A program made the position numbers and the translations under genes. DNA of 19,265 bases from Fidelibacterota bacterium (GTDB lineage: Bacteria; Fidelibacterota; Marinisomatia; Marinisomatales; TCS55), in assembly GCA_002701875.1 (NCBI GenBank), contig NZWI01000001.1, positions 1 to 19,265 on the forward strand, read 5' to 3'. Below the pieces are notes generated by a model. It was not told where the DNA came from and made no database searches. It was given only the letters and a program-made list of their open reading frames with translations. Positions 6,053 through 14,301 of the stretch are shown here, in pieces. Numbering within the stretch: the first letter of the stretch is position 1; each line of letters starts with the position of its first letter.

Positions 6053-7768
6053 TTAGCCCTTCTTACTTTGTGGTGTAAAATCTTCTTTTGATCCAGGAAC
6101 ACTGTATTCATATGGGCCACAATATACAGTGGGAACTTTTTCAAAATTACCATGTCCTAGCGGAGGTGAAGTCGTATCAGTCCAATCAAGTGTGGTTGCA
6201 TCCCATGGATTAGCTTCACCTGTTTTCTCTCCTTTAAGACTTATAATCATATTGATAATAAAAAATAATTGTGATAGGCCAAGTAGCCAGGCAGATACTG
6301 ACATTACTTCATTAAGGTACAGAACATCAGCTGCATGAGCATAAATTTCGCCGCCATCCCATAGTCGACGAGATACACCGGCTAAACCTTGAATAAACAT
6401 GGGCATAAAGACACCATTCATAAATATAAATGAGAAAAAGAAATGTAACTTACCCAACATTTCGTTTGTGCGTTTACCTGTCATTTTTGGAAACCAATAA
6501 TAAATACCAGCGAATAGAGCAAAGATCGTACCTGGTGCAACTATATAATGGAAGTGACCGATAACATAATAAGTATCATGAAGATGAATATCTGCTGCTG
6601 CCAAACCTAGCGGCAATCCAGTTAAACCACCAATACCAAACATAGGTAAAAACCCTAAAGCAAATAACATAGGAGTATTGAACCTGATTGACCCTCCCCA
6701 TAGCGAAAGCAACAATGCTGTTAGAATTACCACGGATGGAATTGAAATAATCATAGTGGTAGTTTGAAAGAATGCCCCAATACTTGTACCCATTCCAGTT
6801 AGATACATATGGTGAGCCCATACAACAAAAGACATAAATCCTAAAAAAACCATTGAATAAACTAAAGACTTATATCCTTGAATTGGTTTGCGAGTATTAT
6901 TTGCTATGACTTCCGTAACAATACCAAACGCAGGTAAAATTAAAACATAGACTTCAGGGTGTGCCAAAAACCAAAATAAGTGCTGCCACAATAATGGACT
7001 ACCTCCACCAGCGTTAGTCAACACTTCGCCAGAGACCACCAATCCACTTGGCATAAAAAAACTTGTTCCAGCCAATCTATCCATTAATTGGAGAACGCCT
7101 GCTGCCTCAAGCGGAGGGAATGCAAGTAATAAAAGAAAAGCAGTTATGAATTGTGTCCAAACAAATATGGGTAATTTCATCCACGTCATCCCTTCTGTCC
7201 GAAGCTGAATAACGGTTGCTAAAATATTAATCGACCCTAACAATGAAGAAGTGATTAACATCACCATTCCAAAGAGCCATACTGTTTGTCCAGTTGTTGC
7301 GATATCTGCCAATGGTGGATAAGATGTCCAACCCGAGTTTGCTGCTCCACCAGGAACGAAAAACCCAATTCCCATAATTACAGATCCAAGGAAGTACATC
7401 CAATATGATGCAGCATTCAATTTAGGGAAAGCCATATCGATAGCGCCAATCTGTAGGGGAACAAAATAATTGCCAAAGGCACCAAATGCCAATGGAACTA
7501 CTCCCAAGAAGATCATAATAGTCCCGTGCATCGCCCCCAATGAATTATACATTTCTGAAGGTAAAATACCACCTTCACCTATTAGACCACCAACAAATGG
7601 AATTGGACTTTCTGGATAAGCTAATTGATATCGCATTATCATCATTAATACAAAACCAAATAGAAGCCAAACCAAGGATGTTATTCCATACTGAATACCA
7701 ATAATCTTGTGATCAGTGGAAAAAACGTACTTGGTCCAAAAACTTTGCTTATGATGATCAATGGTCAT
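6053..7768 (-). CDS. coxA: Cytochrome c oxidase subunit I (A-type heme-copper oxidase)
   Basis: A 571-residue, 12-helix catalytic subunit that reduces oxygen to water at heme a3-CuB and pumps protons. Ligands seen: His81 (AMHGTIM) and His407 for heme a, His405 for heme a3, and His270, His319 and His320 for CuB, with the Tyr274 cross-link partner in HPEVY. D-channel residues of subtype A1 are present: Asp111 (GAIDMAFP), Asn100, Asn118 and Glu272. His397-Asp398 of the Mg site are also present. The K-channel lysine, normally in PTGIKVF, aligns without gaps to Ile348 in IPSVVILTALL, so that residue is missing. It is first in the cox operon. AGGA lies 7 bases before the ATG, and a good promoter candidate is at 7817-7845. 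Confidence 0.97.
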   Translation of the reverse strand: MTIDHHKQSFWTKYVFSTDHKIIGIQYGITSLVWLLFGFVLMMIMRYQLAYPESPIPFVGGLIGEGGILPSEMYNSLGAMHGTIMIFLGVVPLAFGAFGNYFVPLQIGAIDMAFPKLNAASYWMYFLGSVIMGIGFFVPGGAANSGWTSYPPLADIATTGQTVWLFGMVMLITSSLLGSINILATVIQLRTEGMTWMKLPIFVWTQFITAFLLLLAFPPLEAAGVLQLMDRLAGTSFFMPSGLVVSGEVLTNAGGGSPLLWQHLFWFLAHPEVYVLILPAFGIVTEVIANNTRKPIQGYKSLVYSMVFLGFMSFVVWAHHMYLTGMGTSIGAFFQTTTMIISIPSVVILTALLLSLWGGSIRFNTPMLFALGFLPMFGIGGLTGLPLGLAAADIHLHDTYYVIGHFHYIVAPGTIFALFAGIYYWFPKMTGKRTNEMLGKLHFFFSFIFMNGVFMPMFIQGLAGVSRRLWDGGEIYAHAADVLYLNEVMSVSAWLLGLSQLFFIINMIISLKGEKTGEANPWDATTLDWTDTTSPPLGHGNFEKVPTVYCGPYEYSVPGSKEDFTPQSKKG

Positions 7769-7816
7769 TAATGATTCCTAATAAAACTCTTATACTGAGG
7801 ATATAAATAGATATCG

Positions 7817-7845
7817 AATATAAATATCCTTACACATCATGACAA
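7817..7845 (-). promoter_or_regulatory. Candidate promoter of the cox operon
   Basis: On the minus strand, TTGTCA (7845-7840) and TATATT (7822-7817) are separated by exactly 17 bases, each one mismatch from the sigma70 consensus. A start near 7810 would give a leader of about 40 bases before the coxA ATG, containing the AGGA ribosome binding site. The call rests on sequence match in an AT-rich spacer, where chance matches are common. Confidence 0.45.
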
Positions 7846-7879
7846 AAATATTTCATTGATTTTTTCTGTACTAAGTTTA

Positions 7880-7908
7880 TTGATATACAAATAAATAAAG
7901 GATTAAAT
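7880..7908 (+). promoter_or_regulatory. Weak candidate promoter of the cupredoxin-like gene
   Basis: TTGATA (7880-7885), a 17-base spacer and TTAAAT (7903-7908) lie ahead of the plus-strand gene, which has a good GGAG ribosome binding site just before its ATG at 7958. The -10 box matches only four of six positions. The 189-base spacer at 7769-7957 must hold promoters for both divergent units, as no other gene fits in it. Confidence 0.25.
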
Positions 7909-7957
7909 TTAAAAGCTTTTTTTTAACAAAATCTTATTAAGATGCAGGAGAAAAACA

Positions 7958-8659
7958 ATGCGTAAAGCAATAAATTATTTTATTATAATAACTATTACAA
8001 TTAGTTCTGTATTCGCGGGGGAAGTAAAAGGGCGTGTAAAATATGTTGGAAAACCACCTAAAGCTAAGCGACTTCGTATGGATGCAGATCCAGTTTGTGC
8101 AGCTTCACATAAAGAAGCTGCAAAAGCAGAATCATTTATTGTCGATGCTAATGGTAATTTGGCTAATGTAATAGTCTACTTAGAGGGAGTTTCTTACAGC
8201 GGTAAAGCACCAACTAAACCAGCTACGTTAGATCAAGCCGGTTGTGTTTACTCGCCCCATGTGGTTGGTTTGCAAGCTGGGCAACCTCTTAAAATATTAA
8301 ATAGCGATGCTACAATGCATAATATTCATGGTCTACCAAAAGTTAACCGCGAATTCAACTTTGGTATGCCTAAATCATTAAAAGAAAAAACAGTTACTTT
8401 TAATAAAGCAGAAAGTGTATTCGTTGTTAAATGTGATGTGCACCCCTGGATGAAAAGTTATGCGCAGGTTTTCGATCATCCTTACTTTGCAGTAACTAGT
8501 ACAGATGGCTCATTCAGTATTAAAGATGTTCCCGATGGAACATATAAAGCAGTTGCTTGGCAGGAGAAATTTAATAAAAGAACATTATCTCAAAATGTCA
8601 CTGTCAAGGATGGTAACGCTACATTAAATTTTACCTTTGAGCGACCAAAAAAGAAATAA
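7958..8659 (+). CDS. Periplasmic cupredoxin (plastocyanin)-like protein with carboxypeptidase-regulatory-like domain
   Basis: A 233-residue exported protein. Residues 1-20 form a Sec signal peptide ending SVFA, with cleavage expected before GEVKG. Residues 22-172 resemble the plastocyanin/methylamine-utilisation-like family. A possible type 1 copper site is His121 or His124 (ATMHNIHG), Cys159, His162 and Met165 (KCDVHPWMKSY). Cys47 (DPVCAASH) and Cys96 (AGCVYSPHV) are conserved-style residues that could form a disulfide or second site. Residues 175-228 (AVTSTDGSFSIKDVPDGTYKAVAW) look like a CarboxypepD_reg/transthyretin-like beta domain. The gene sits alone on the plus strand between the bc and cox operons, divergent from coxA, so an electron-shuttle or copper-supply role between the complexes is a reasonable inference. 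Confidence 0.8.
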   Translation: MRKAINYFIIITITISSVFAGEVKGRVKYVGKPPKAKRLRMDADPVCAASHKEAAKAESFIVDANGNLANVIVYLEGVSYSGKAPTKPATLDQAGCVYSPHVVGLQAGQPLKILNSDATMHNIHGLPKVNREFNFGMPKSLKEKTVTFNKAESVFVVKCDVHPWMKSYAQVFDHPYFAVTSTDGSFSIKDVPDGTYKAVAWQEKFNKRTLSQNVTVKDGNATLNFTFERPKKK

Positions 8660-8676
8660 TAACATTTTTTTCTTTA

Positions 8677-8715
8677 AATAAAAAAGCCCCAATTTATTAT
8701 TGGGGCTTTTTTATT
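8677..8715. terminator. Bidirectional intrinsic terminator
   Basis: A strong hairpin lies between two convergent genes. Its 16-bp stem runs 8677-8692 with 8700-8715, contains a GCCCC/GGGGC core, and encloses a 7-base loop. A-runs before and T-runs after give U-tracts on both strands. It should end transcripts of both the cupredoxin-like gene and the bc operon. Confidence 0.9.
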
Positions 8716-8735
8716 ATTTTAATCTTTATGATGTT

Positions 8736-11700
8736 TTACCATTCATCATCGCCCCAATCATCTTCCTCAATTATAAATCCATATCCATTAGATTGAATAT
8801 GCATTTTTACAATTGATGAAACATCTTTTTTGCCATTCATTCCCCAAATCCAATCGATCAAACCATAGTATAATTTTGAACTATCAGAACTTATTCTTGC
8901 TACGTCATTACCCCAGACCTCTCGCACTGAATTTTTAGGTTCTTCAGTTGGAATATATGGTGCAGGCATTTTTGTGCCCGGCATTATTTCTTGAGGGTTA
9001 ATAAAAAATTCTTCAAGCCATTCAGGCCGAAGTCTTTCTTTAGTAAGAACTAGATTTGGAGCCCATGTAAGTGCAGCTTGTTTTGGTTTTTCCTCACCAT
9101 AGAAATGGCAATTATTACAAGCCCCCATTTCAGCAATTCTCTCGCCTGCGCGATAAGATGATGAATTTGCTAAAAACTGATGGGGATCTTCATAAGTTAA
9201 AGAAAGATTATCCTTGTATTGAAAATATGCAATTACCGTATTCCATTCCTCATCTGTAAAATTAAAGCTAGGCATTCTAGCTTGTAGGTGAGGGCGGATC
9301 ATTGAAATATTTTTGAACCAGTTTAATAACCACTGTGGTTGTGTTTTTCTACCTTGAGTATTTAATAATGGTGGACTAAAACTTTGCACAAGACTTTGAT
9401 CTTCAGCATTTGTTGCATCGGCAATTTGTTTAATCCATTCTGCAGTTGAGGGCCAGATCGCGCCTCCTTTACCATCAATTTTATGGCAACCGAGACAATT
9501 ATTAGTTTGAAAAAATTGTTCGCCCTTACTTACAGCAAGAAATTTGGGTGTTGTCTCAGGCAATTTACTAGGCGGAATCTCATCTTTGACCAAACCCATA
9601 ATCAAAGTAACCAAAGATTTAATTTCTTTATCTTCCAAGCCATAGTGGGGCATTCTTGATTTATCCAAAGGCCTCAGTTCTTTAACTGCTACAGTTCCAT
9701 CTTCATTTGGAATTAGATCAAACTTTTCTGGTTCATTTATTTTGTTATAGAACCAATCCCACTTAGTATGGGGTATTTCATCATGCCAAAAACCAAAATC
9801 AAGTTTTGATATTAACTTACTACCTTCCGCATTGAGCGATATACCAATAGGTTTTCTATCTTCAAACCCTTGTATATTGTGACAAGAATAGCATCCGTAA
9901 TGACCAATTAATTTTTCTCCAGAATAAACCAATTTCTCTTTACTAGTCATTTGATTTAGTTCAGCTTCGACTTGGCTAGTTGAATTTAATTGTGATAAAA
10001 AATCTGATGTTATTTCATTCAATATTTCATCATTTACTTTCGGAACAGGTACAGAATCAAATTCTTCATTTTTGTCATTGATAAGATAACTGGCAATATC
10101 ACTAGCTTCTTGATCCGATAGCCTTAGGTTAGGCATTTTTGTACCAGAGTGATAAGAATATGGATTCTTTAGCCAACTATATAGCCAACTTTTTGAAGTT
10201 TTCGAACCAAGACCAATTAAGTTTGGTCCTTGTTCTAAACGAATCGTCTCAACAGAAGGATCATAATTTTCATCCTGGAAGGGTTGGATTTGATGGCAGC
10301 CCATACATCCGTAGGAAGCGACTAATAAAGCTCCATTTTCAGGATCACCTGATTTCAAACTGTTATCTAAATTATACACATCTGATTTTTCATATAAGTA
10401 CTCAGTCATTGCCAAAGATTCATGCTCAGAACGTAAAATATCTTTAGGGGACCTATTATTTCCTTTTTTAAAGAAATGAGGCATCCATGTATTATGTCTG
10501 AAGGCTCTTGGCTCCATAATCCATCTATAAACCCAATCTTTATCTAATTTTGAAGCTGCCTTGTAAAGGCTCGGCCCTGGTTTTGGCGTATCTATCCAAC
10601 GATCCATAGAGTGACAAGAATAGCAACCTGCTTTTTCAAATGTTGCCATACCCAAAGTCAAAGTTTCAGCACCAGTAACCGGCATATTATCACCATGGCA
10701 CTTAAAACACCCTGCTTCTGCGTATTGAGCTGGTAACATTTTATCTTCCCAATAATGAAGAGCTTCCCAGCCATATTTTTCTTCCCACTCTTTTTCTTGA
10801 GCATCATCTTTTGGCATATGTCCCGATGAAATAAAATCTGTTCCTCTTCCTCTACCTGCATGACAAGAAGTACAACCATACTCACTTATTGGGTGAGGAG
10901 AACTTCCTCCTACAAATTCATCTAAGCGTGGATGGGTCGTATAGGGTTGGGGTTGATTTTCAAAGCCTTTTTTATCAATTCCAACATGACAAGTCATGCA
11001 CCGATCAACTTTAGGCATACCCATATATATTAGATCTTCTTTCAAATCGTTTACAACTACCTGTTTGACTTCATAGTATGGATCAATAAAGTCTATCACA
11101 GGTAAATCTCTAACAATATTTGCCACTTTATTTGAAAAACTCATCGATTCAGGATCAAGTTTTGATAAGAGACGTTCTAATAATTGTTTTTCTTTTGTAA
11201 CTGAAAAAATTGCATCTTCATATTTTTTTATATTTTCGTTAATAAGCTTTAGCTGAGTACCAAGATCATCTATTTTTGATTGTGTATTTTCAGCAATGAG
11301 AAAAAAATTGTTGGTTTCTTTTTGGAGGCGATTATACTTCTTTTCTACTTCTTCAACATTACCATGACCAAAAAGTGCTTCTTCATACTTATATCTCTGC
11401 GCATCCATATCAGCCTTACTAAACTGAAAATTTTGGTTATGCCGATATAATTCAACTTCCAATAAACTTAACTCAGAATTAATTTTGTCTACTTTTGCTG
11501 ATTCTAATTGTAAATCATTTTTACTTTTATCAAGTGAATTAATAAGAACTTTATAGTTATTGTTGTCTTGAAGTGCAGTATCCTCAGATTCAATATCTAA
11601 TTTAATTTTTTCGATTTCAATTTTTCTAAAATCAATTTGATATTTTTTCCATGGTCTATTAAAGTCATCTGCAAAAACTAAAATCCAAAAGGCAGTAAAT

Positions 11701-11777
11701 AAAATACTTGATAAAGCAAACCATTTGTTCAGTTTTAGAACATTATAATAACGTTCTTGATTATTTGAATTATTCAT
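8736..11777 (-). CDS. Membrane-anchored octaheme cytochrome c with long coiled coil, bc-complex subunit
   Basis: A 1013-residue protein. One membrane anchor (about 19-36) is followed by DDFNRPWKKYQ. A highly charged coiled coil comes next (about 48-207), broken at FGHGN (136-140), suggesting an antiparallel hairpin. Eight CxxCH heme sites follow, at Cys260, 302, 357, 385, 491, 629, 761 and 887. Met-Pro motifs suited to distal heme ligation occur at Met432, 548, 709, 835 and 937, so several segments are class I-like cytochrome c domains. The tail is IIEEDDWGDDEW, matching the end of CoxB. Being last in the Rieske/cytochrome b operon, which lacks a separate c1 or f gene, it probably takes electrons from the Rieske centre and hands them to CuA. 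The start has no clear ribosome binding site. Confidence 0.92.
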   Translation of the reverse strand: MNNSNNQERYYNVLKLNKWFALSSILFTAFWILVFADDFNRPWKKYQIDFRKIEIEKIKLDIESEDTALQDNNNYKVLINSLDKSKNDLQLESAKVDKINSELSLLEVELYRHNQNFQFSKADMDAQRYKYEEALFGHGNVEEVEKKYNRLQKETNNFFLIAENTQSKIDDLGTQLKLINENIKKYEDAIFSVTKEKQLLERLLSKLDPESMSFSNKVANIVRDLPVIDFIDPYYEVKQVVVNDLKEDLIYMGMPKVDRCMTCHVGIDKKGFENQPQPYTTHPRLDEFVGGSSPHPISEYGCTSCHAGRGRGTDFISSGHMPKDDAQEKEWEEKYGWEALHYWEDKMLPAQYAEAGCFKCHGDNMPVTGAETLTLGMATFEKAGCYSCHSMDRWIDTPKPGPSLYKAASKLDKDWVYRWIMEPRAFRHNTWMPHFFKKGNNRSPKDILRSEHESLAMTEYLYEKSDVYNLDNSLKSGDPENGALLVASYGCMGCHQIQPFQDENYDPSVETIRLEQGPNLIGLGSKTSKSWLYSWLKNPYSYHSGTKMPNLRLSDQEASDIASYLINDKNEEFDSVPVPKVNDEILNEITSDFLSQLNSTSQVEAELNQMTSKEKLVYSGEKLIGHYGCYSCHNIQGFEDRKPIGISLNAEGSKLISKLDFGFWHDEIPHTKWDWFYNKINEPEKFDLIPNEDGTVAVKELRPLDKSRMPHYGLEDKEIKSLVTLIMGLVKDEIPPSKLPETTPKFLAVSKGEQFFQTNNCLGCHKIDGKGGAIWPSTAEWIKQIADATNAEDQSLVQSFSPPLLNTQGRKTQPQWLLNWFKNISMIRPHLQARMPSFNFTDEEWNTVIAYFQYKDNLSLTYEDPHQFLANSSSYRAGERIAEMGACNNCHFYGEEKPKQAALTWAPNLVLTKERLRPEWLEEFFINPQEIMPGTKMPAPYIPTEEPKNSVREVWGNDVARISSDSSKLYYGLIDWIWGMNGKKDVSSIVKMHIQSNGYGFIIEEDDWGDDEW

Positions 11778-11786
11778 AAGTGCGAT

Positions 11787-12905
11787 TTAAAAGTTAAAGA
11801 AATACTCAGGTATGGATATTAAGTACTTAAGGTTAAAAAGCCATCTTAGATACATTTTTAATGGAAGTAGTGCACCAAAAATCATGAGAACTACAAATAT
11901 TGAGTAACGTGAAGGCCCTAAATCTTCATAGTACTTTTTTAAAATTGTCTTTGCTAGTAGAACTGGCAAAACACCAATAAAAATAAAAACTAATATTAAG
12001 CCAGGGGCTTCTCTTAAAAGAATTGATTGTGGAAGCCCTATCTCTAACCATTTGACATAAACAAATTCAGATAAATTTACATTTGTTAAAGCTTCAAGAC
12101 GATGAGAATCCCAATATTCAAATGGGCCAAAGAATCCCCAATTAGGACCCCTTAGAAATGTTCCAATAACTATTAATACATTCCATAAAATCAACCAGCC
12201 AAACAAATATATTGAAACAGAAAGTTTTCTATCCTTATAACTGTAATATCCAGAACCATTTGGATCAGAATCAATATAAGGAATTGCCATCAAACCAACT
12301 ATTATAAATGTAGGCAAGACAACCCCAGCATACCATGGATCAAAATAAACTAGCATTTCCTGTAATCCTAAAAAGTACCAAGGAGCTTTTGCAGGGTTGG
12401 GAGATTCTGCTGGGTTTGCTGGTTGTTCTAAAGGAGCAGGAAGACCAATTGACCAAATTAGCATAAATGCTGAGAATAGAATTAGTGAAATCAATTCAAC
12501 ATAAACTAAATCTGGCCAAACCAAAACCTTATCATTTGGTGCATCATAATACTCATCAACAGATTTCCCTTTTTCAACTAATGCATCATTTTTATAAGCC
12601 TGACTCATCGATAACCAGGTAAAAAATATTAATAATAAAATTAAACCAGATATTGGCACATTATCTGGTTTTAATACGATACTTTTAAAATTATAATCTC
12701 CAAGTCCAAAAATAAAAAAAGAAATAGTCACTACAGTCATGACGAGAAGACCTTTACCTGTCCATAGTTTATCTAAACGTAAACGTTTATTTATTTTATA
12801 AAACCATTCGGTAGGAGGGAAAATAAATGGAAAAATCAAAAGGACAGCTGTTACCAAAATGGTAGGATTAGAAATATAATTAATTACTGATTTAAATGAT
12901 TCCAT
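11787..12905 (-). CDS. Cytochrome b C-terminal (subunit IV-like) protein of the bc complex
   Basis: A 372-residue polytopic membrane protein, much longer than the ~160-residue subunit IV of b6f. Residues 1-125 form an N-terminal extension with about three helices (14-30, 52-68, 85-100). The subunit-IV-like core follows, with WPDLVYVEL (130-138) and then PNPAKAPWYFLGLQEML (169-185), where the quinol-oxidation Qo motif PEWY reads APWY (174-177). Further helices and the FLRGPNWGFFGPFEYW segment (250-265) follow. I recall such petD-like proteins with NPAKAPWYFLGLQE in menaquinol-using bc complexes of several phyla. It lies 5 bases after the b6-like gene and 9 bases before the octaheme gene. With the b6-like protein it completes the split cytochrome b. 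Confidence 0.9.
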   Translation of the reverse strand: MESFKSVINYISNPTILVTAVLLIFPFIFPPTEWFYKINKRLRLDKLWTGKGLLVMTVVTISFFIFGLGDYNFKSIVLKPDNVPISGLILLLIFFTWLSMSQAYKNDALVEKGKSVDEYYDAPNDKVLVWPDLVYVELISLILFSAFMLIWSIGLPAPLEQPANPAESPNPAKAPWYFLGLQEMLVYFDPWYAGVVLPTFIIVGLMAIPYIDSDPNGSGYYSYKDRKLSVSIYLFGWLILWNVLIVIGTFLRGPNWGFFGPFEYWDSHRLEALTNVNLSEFVYVKWLEIGLPQSILLREAPGLILVFIFIGVLPVLLAKTILKKYYEDLGPSRYSIFVVLMIFGALLPLKMYLRWLFNLKYLISIPEYFFNF

Positions 12906-12910
12906 AGCTG

Positions 12911-13699
12911 TTACACAGGTGTTGAAATTCCACCATCTTTACGAATTCTCCAAAAGTGAACTGCCATAAATATCATTATTATAAAAGGAAGACCTATGCA
13001 ATGAAGCACATAAAAACGAAGAAGAGTTGCTTCACCTAAGAACCTTCCACCTATTAGTCCAAAGCGTGCATCACTAACCTTAGTAATAAAATTAATATCA
13101 CCAATTGCTAATAAAGCTGAACCTGGTCCCTCAGCACCTAAAAAAGGAGTCGCACCCGCCATATTAGAGCCAACTGCAATTGCCCATATAGCTAACTGAT
13201 CCCAAGGTAATAAATATCCTGTAAAACTTAATAACAAAGTAAGAACCAATAAAATAACGCCGATTGCCCAATTAAATTCTCTTGGCGGTTTATAAGACCC
13301 AGTCATGAATACGCGAAACATATGAAGCCATACAGTTATTACCATTGCATGTGCTCCCCAACGATGGATTTCGCGCATAATTCCAAAGGGTACTTGCTCA
13401 GTTAAATCCATCATATCAGTATATGCATACTCAATAGTTGGCCTATAATAGAACATCAAAAGAATACCGGAAATAGTCAAAATAAGAAAAATAAAGAATG
13501 ATAATCCTCCCATACACCAAGTAAATTTCAATTTAACCGCGTGCTTGGGCAATCTTACAGGATGAAGATGTAAAAAAACAGAATTCAATACAACCATCAT
13601 TCGTTGTCTACGGGATCTTGGTACTCCACCTCCTCTAAATATAGATGTCCAAATTTGTCCAGATGCTAATTTCTCAAATAAACTTTTCTTTTCACTCAT
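12911..13699 (-). CDS. petB: b6-type cytochrome b, N-terminal four-helix subunit
   Basis: A 262-residue membrane protein carrying the two b hemes of the quinol:cytochrome c reductase. Ligand pairs are His112/His126 (spacing 14, in EIHRWGAH..WLHMF) and His233/His248 (spacing 15, in YVLHCIGLP..AVHFWRIRK). The spacing of 15 in the last helix is the b6 rather than the bc1 pattern. Cys62 in FTWCMGGLSFF lines up with Cys35 of cytochrome b6, which covalently holds heme c_n, so a third, c-type heme is likely. SFTGYLLPWDQ (158-168) is the usual Qo-site helix C motif. A ~50-residue basic amphipathic N-terminus precedes helix A. It lies between the Rieske and subunit-IV-like genes. Confidence 0.95.
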   Translation of the reverse strand: MSEKKSLFEKLASGQIWTSIFRGGGVPRSRRQRMMVVLNSVFLHLHPVRLPKHAVKLKFTWCMGGLSFFIFLILTISGILLMFYYRPTIEYAYTDMMDLTEQVPFGIMREIHRWGAHAMVITVWLHMFRVFMTGSYKPPREFNWAIGVILLVLTLLLSFTGYLLPWDQLAIWAIAVGSNMAGATPFLGAEGPGSALLAIGDINFITKVSDARFGLIGGRFLGEATLLRFYVLHCIGLPFIIMIFMAVHFWRIRKDGGISTPV

Positions 13700-13722
13700 A
13701 ATTTTAATTGACTTCCAATTTA

Positions 13723-14289
13723 TTATACCTTTAGGAAAGCTTCAGGGTCAGACCATTGACCTTTTTCTTGTTGATACTTTTGGTTTTTATCAACAATTAT
13801 TTGGCCATCATCTGCTAATGTAATTTTAAAACGTTCCAATGGTCTAGGTGCTGGACCTTCAAAATGTATACCGGTTATACGAAATCCGCTACCATGACAA
13901 GGACATTTAAATTTTTTAGCAGTGGGTTGCCAATTAGGTGTGCAACCTAAATGCGTACATGTAGTTGATAAGGCATAAATTCCTTCATCGTTTCTAACCA
14001 TCCAGACTCCATGCTTTACTTTCCATCTCAAATCTACTTCACCAACAGTATAATCATCAGGGTAACCCGCTCTGAATGTTTGAATAGGTTCAAATAAAAT
14101 ATTCGGGAAGAAAAATCTTAACATCATTGTAAAAAAACCACCAGTAGCTGCAACAAATGCTAACCAACCTATAGATAACCATGAGAAAAAAGATCGTCTG
14201 GATACGTCAGAACCCGAATCGGCTTTGTTTAAAGCCGCAGGAGGAGGGCCTGATGGTGATATTGTTGATGTTTTTTTATTCTCCGGCAT
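13723..14289 (-). CDS. Rieske iron-sulfur protein of the bc complex
   Basis: A 188-residue protein carrying the high-potential [2Fe-2S] centre that takes the first electron from quinol. Box 1 is CTHLGC (Cys111, His113 and disulfide Cys116). Box 2 is CPCHGSGF (ligands Cys129 and His132, disulfide Cys131). The N-terminus has a proline-rich leader, then SRRSFFSWL (30-38), a twin-arginine export motif, and an uncleaved hydrophobic anchor (about 37-58), as expected since Rieske proteins are folded before export. The GPAPRPLERF segment after box 2 is typical of the b6f/bc family. It lies 12 bases after the HEAT gene and 23 bases before the b6-like gene. Confidence 0.96.
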   Translation of the reverse strand: MPENKKTSTISPSGPPPAALNKADSGSDVSRRSFFSWLSIGWLAFVAATGGFFTMMLRFFFPNILFEPIQTFRAGYPDDYTVGEVDLRWKVKHGVWMVRNDEGIYALSTTCTHLGCTPNWQPTAKKFKCPCHGSGFRITGIHFEGPAPRPLERFKITLADDGQIIVDKNQKYQQEKGQWSDPEAFLKV

Positions 14290-14301
14290 GTGGAATTTTT
14301 T

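Noticed and set aside
6576..6821. Minus-strand frame of 81 codons inside coxA
   Set aside because: It is the out-of-frame reading of conserved coxA helices; the coxA frame carries all ligands.
10139..10447. Open plus-strand frame of 102 codons opposite the octaheme cytochrome c
   Set aside because: It is antisense to a protein with eight intact CxxCH motifs, has no recognisable domain or ribosome binding site, and its composition reflects the complementary strand.
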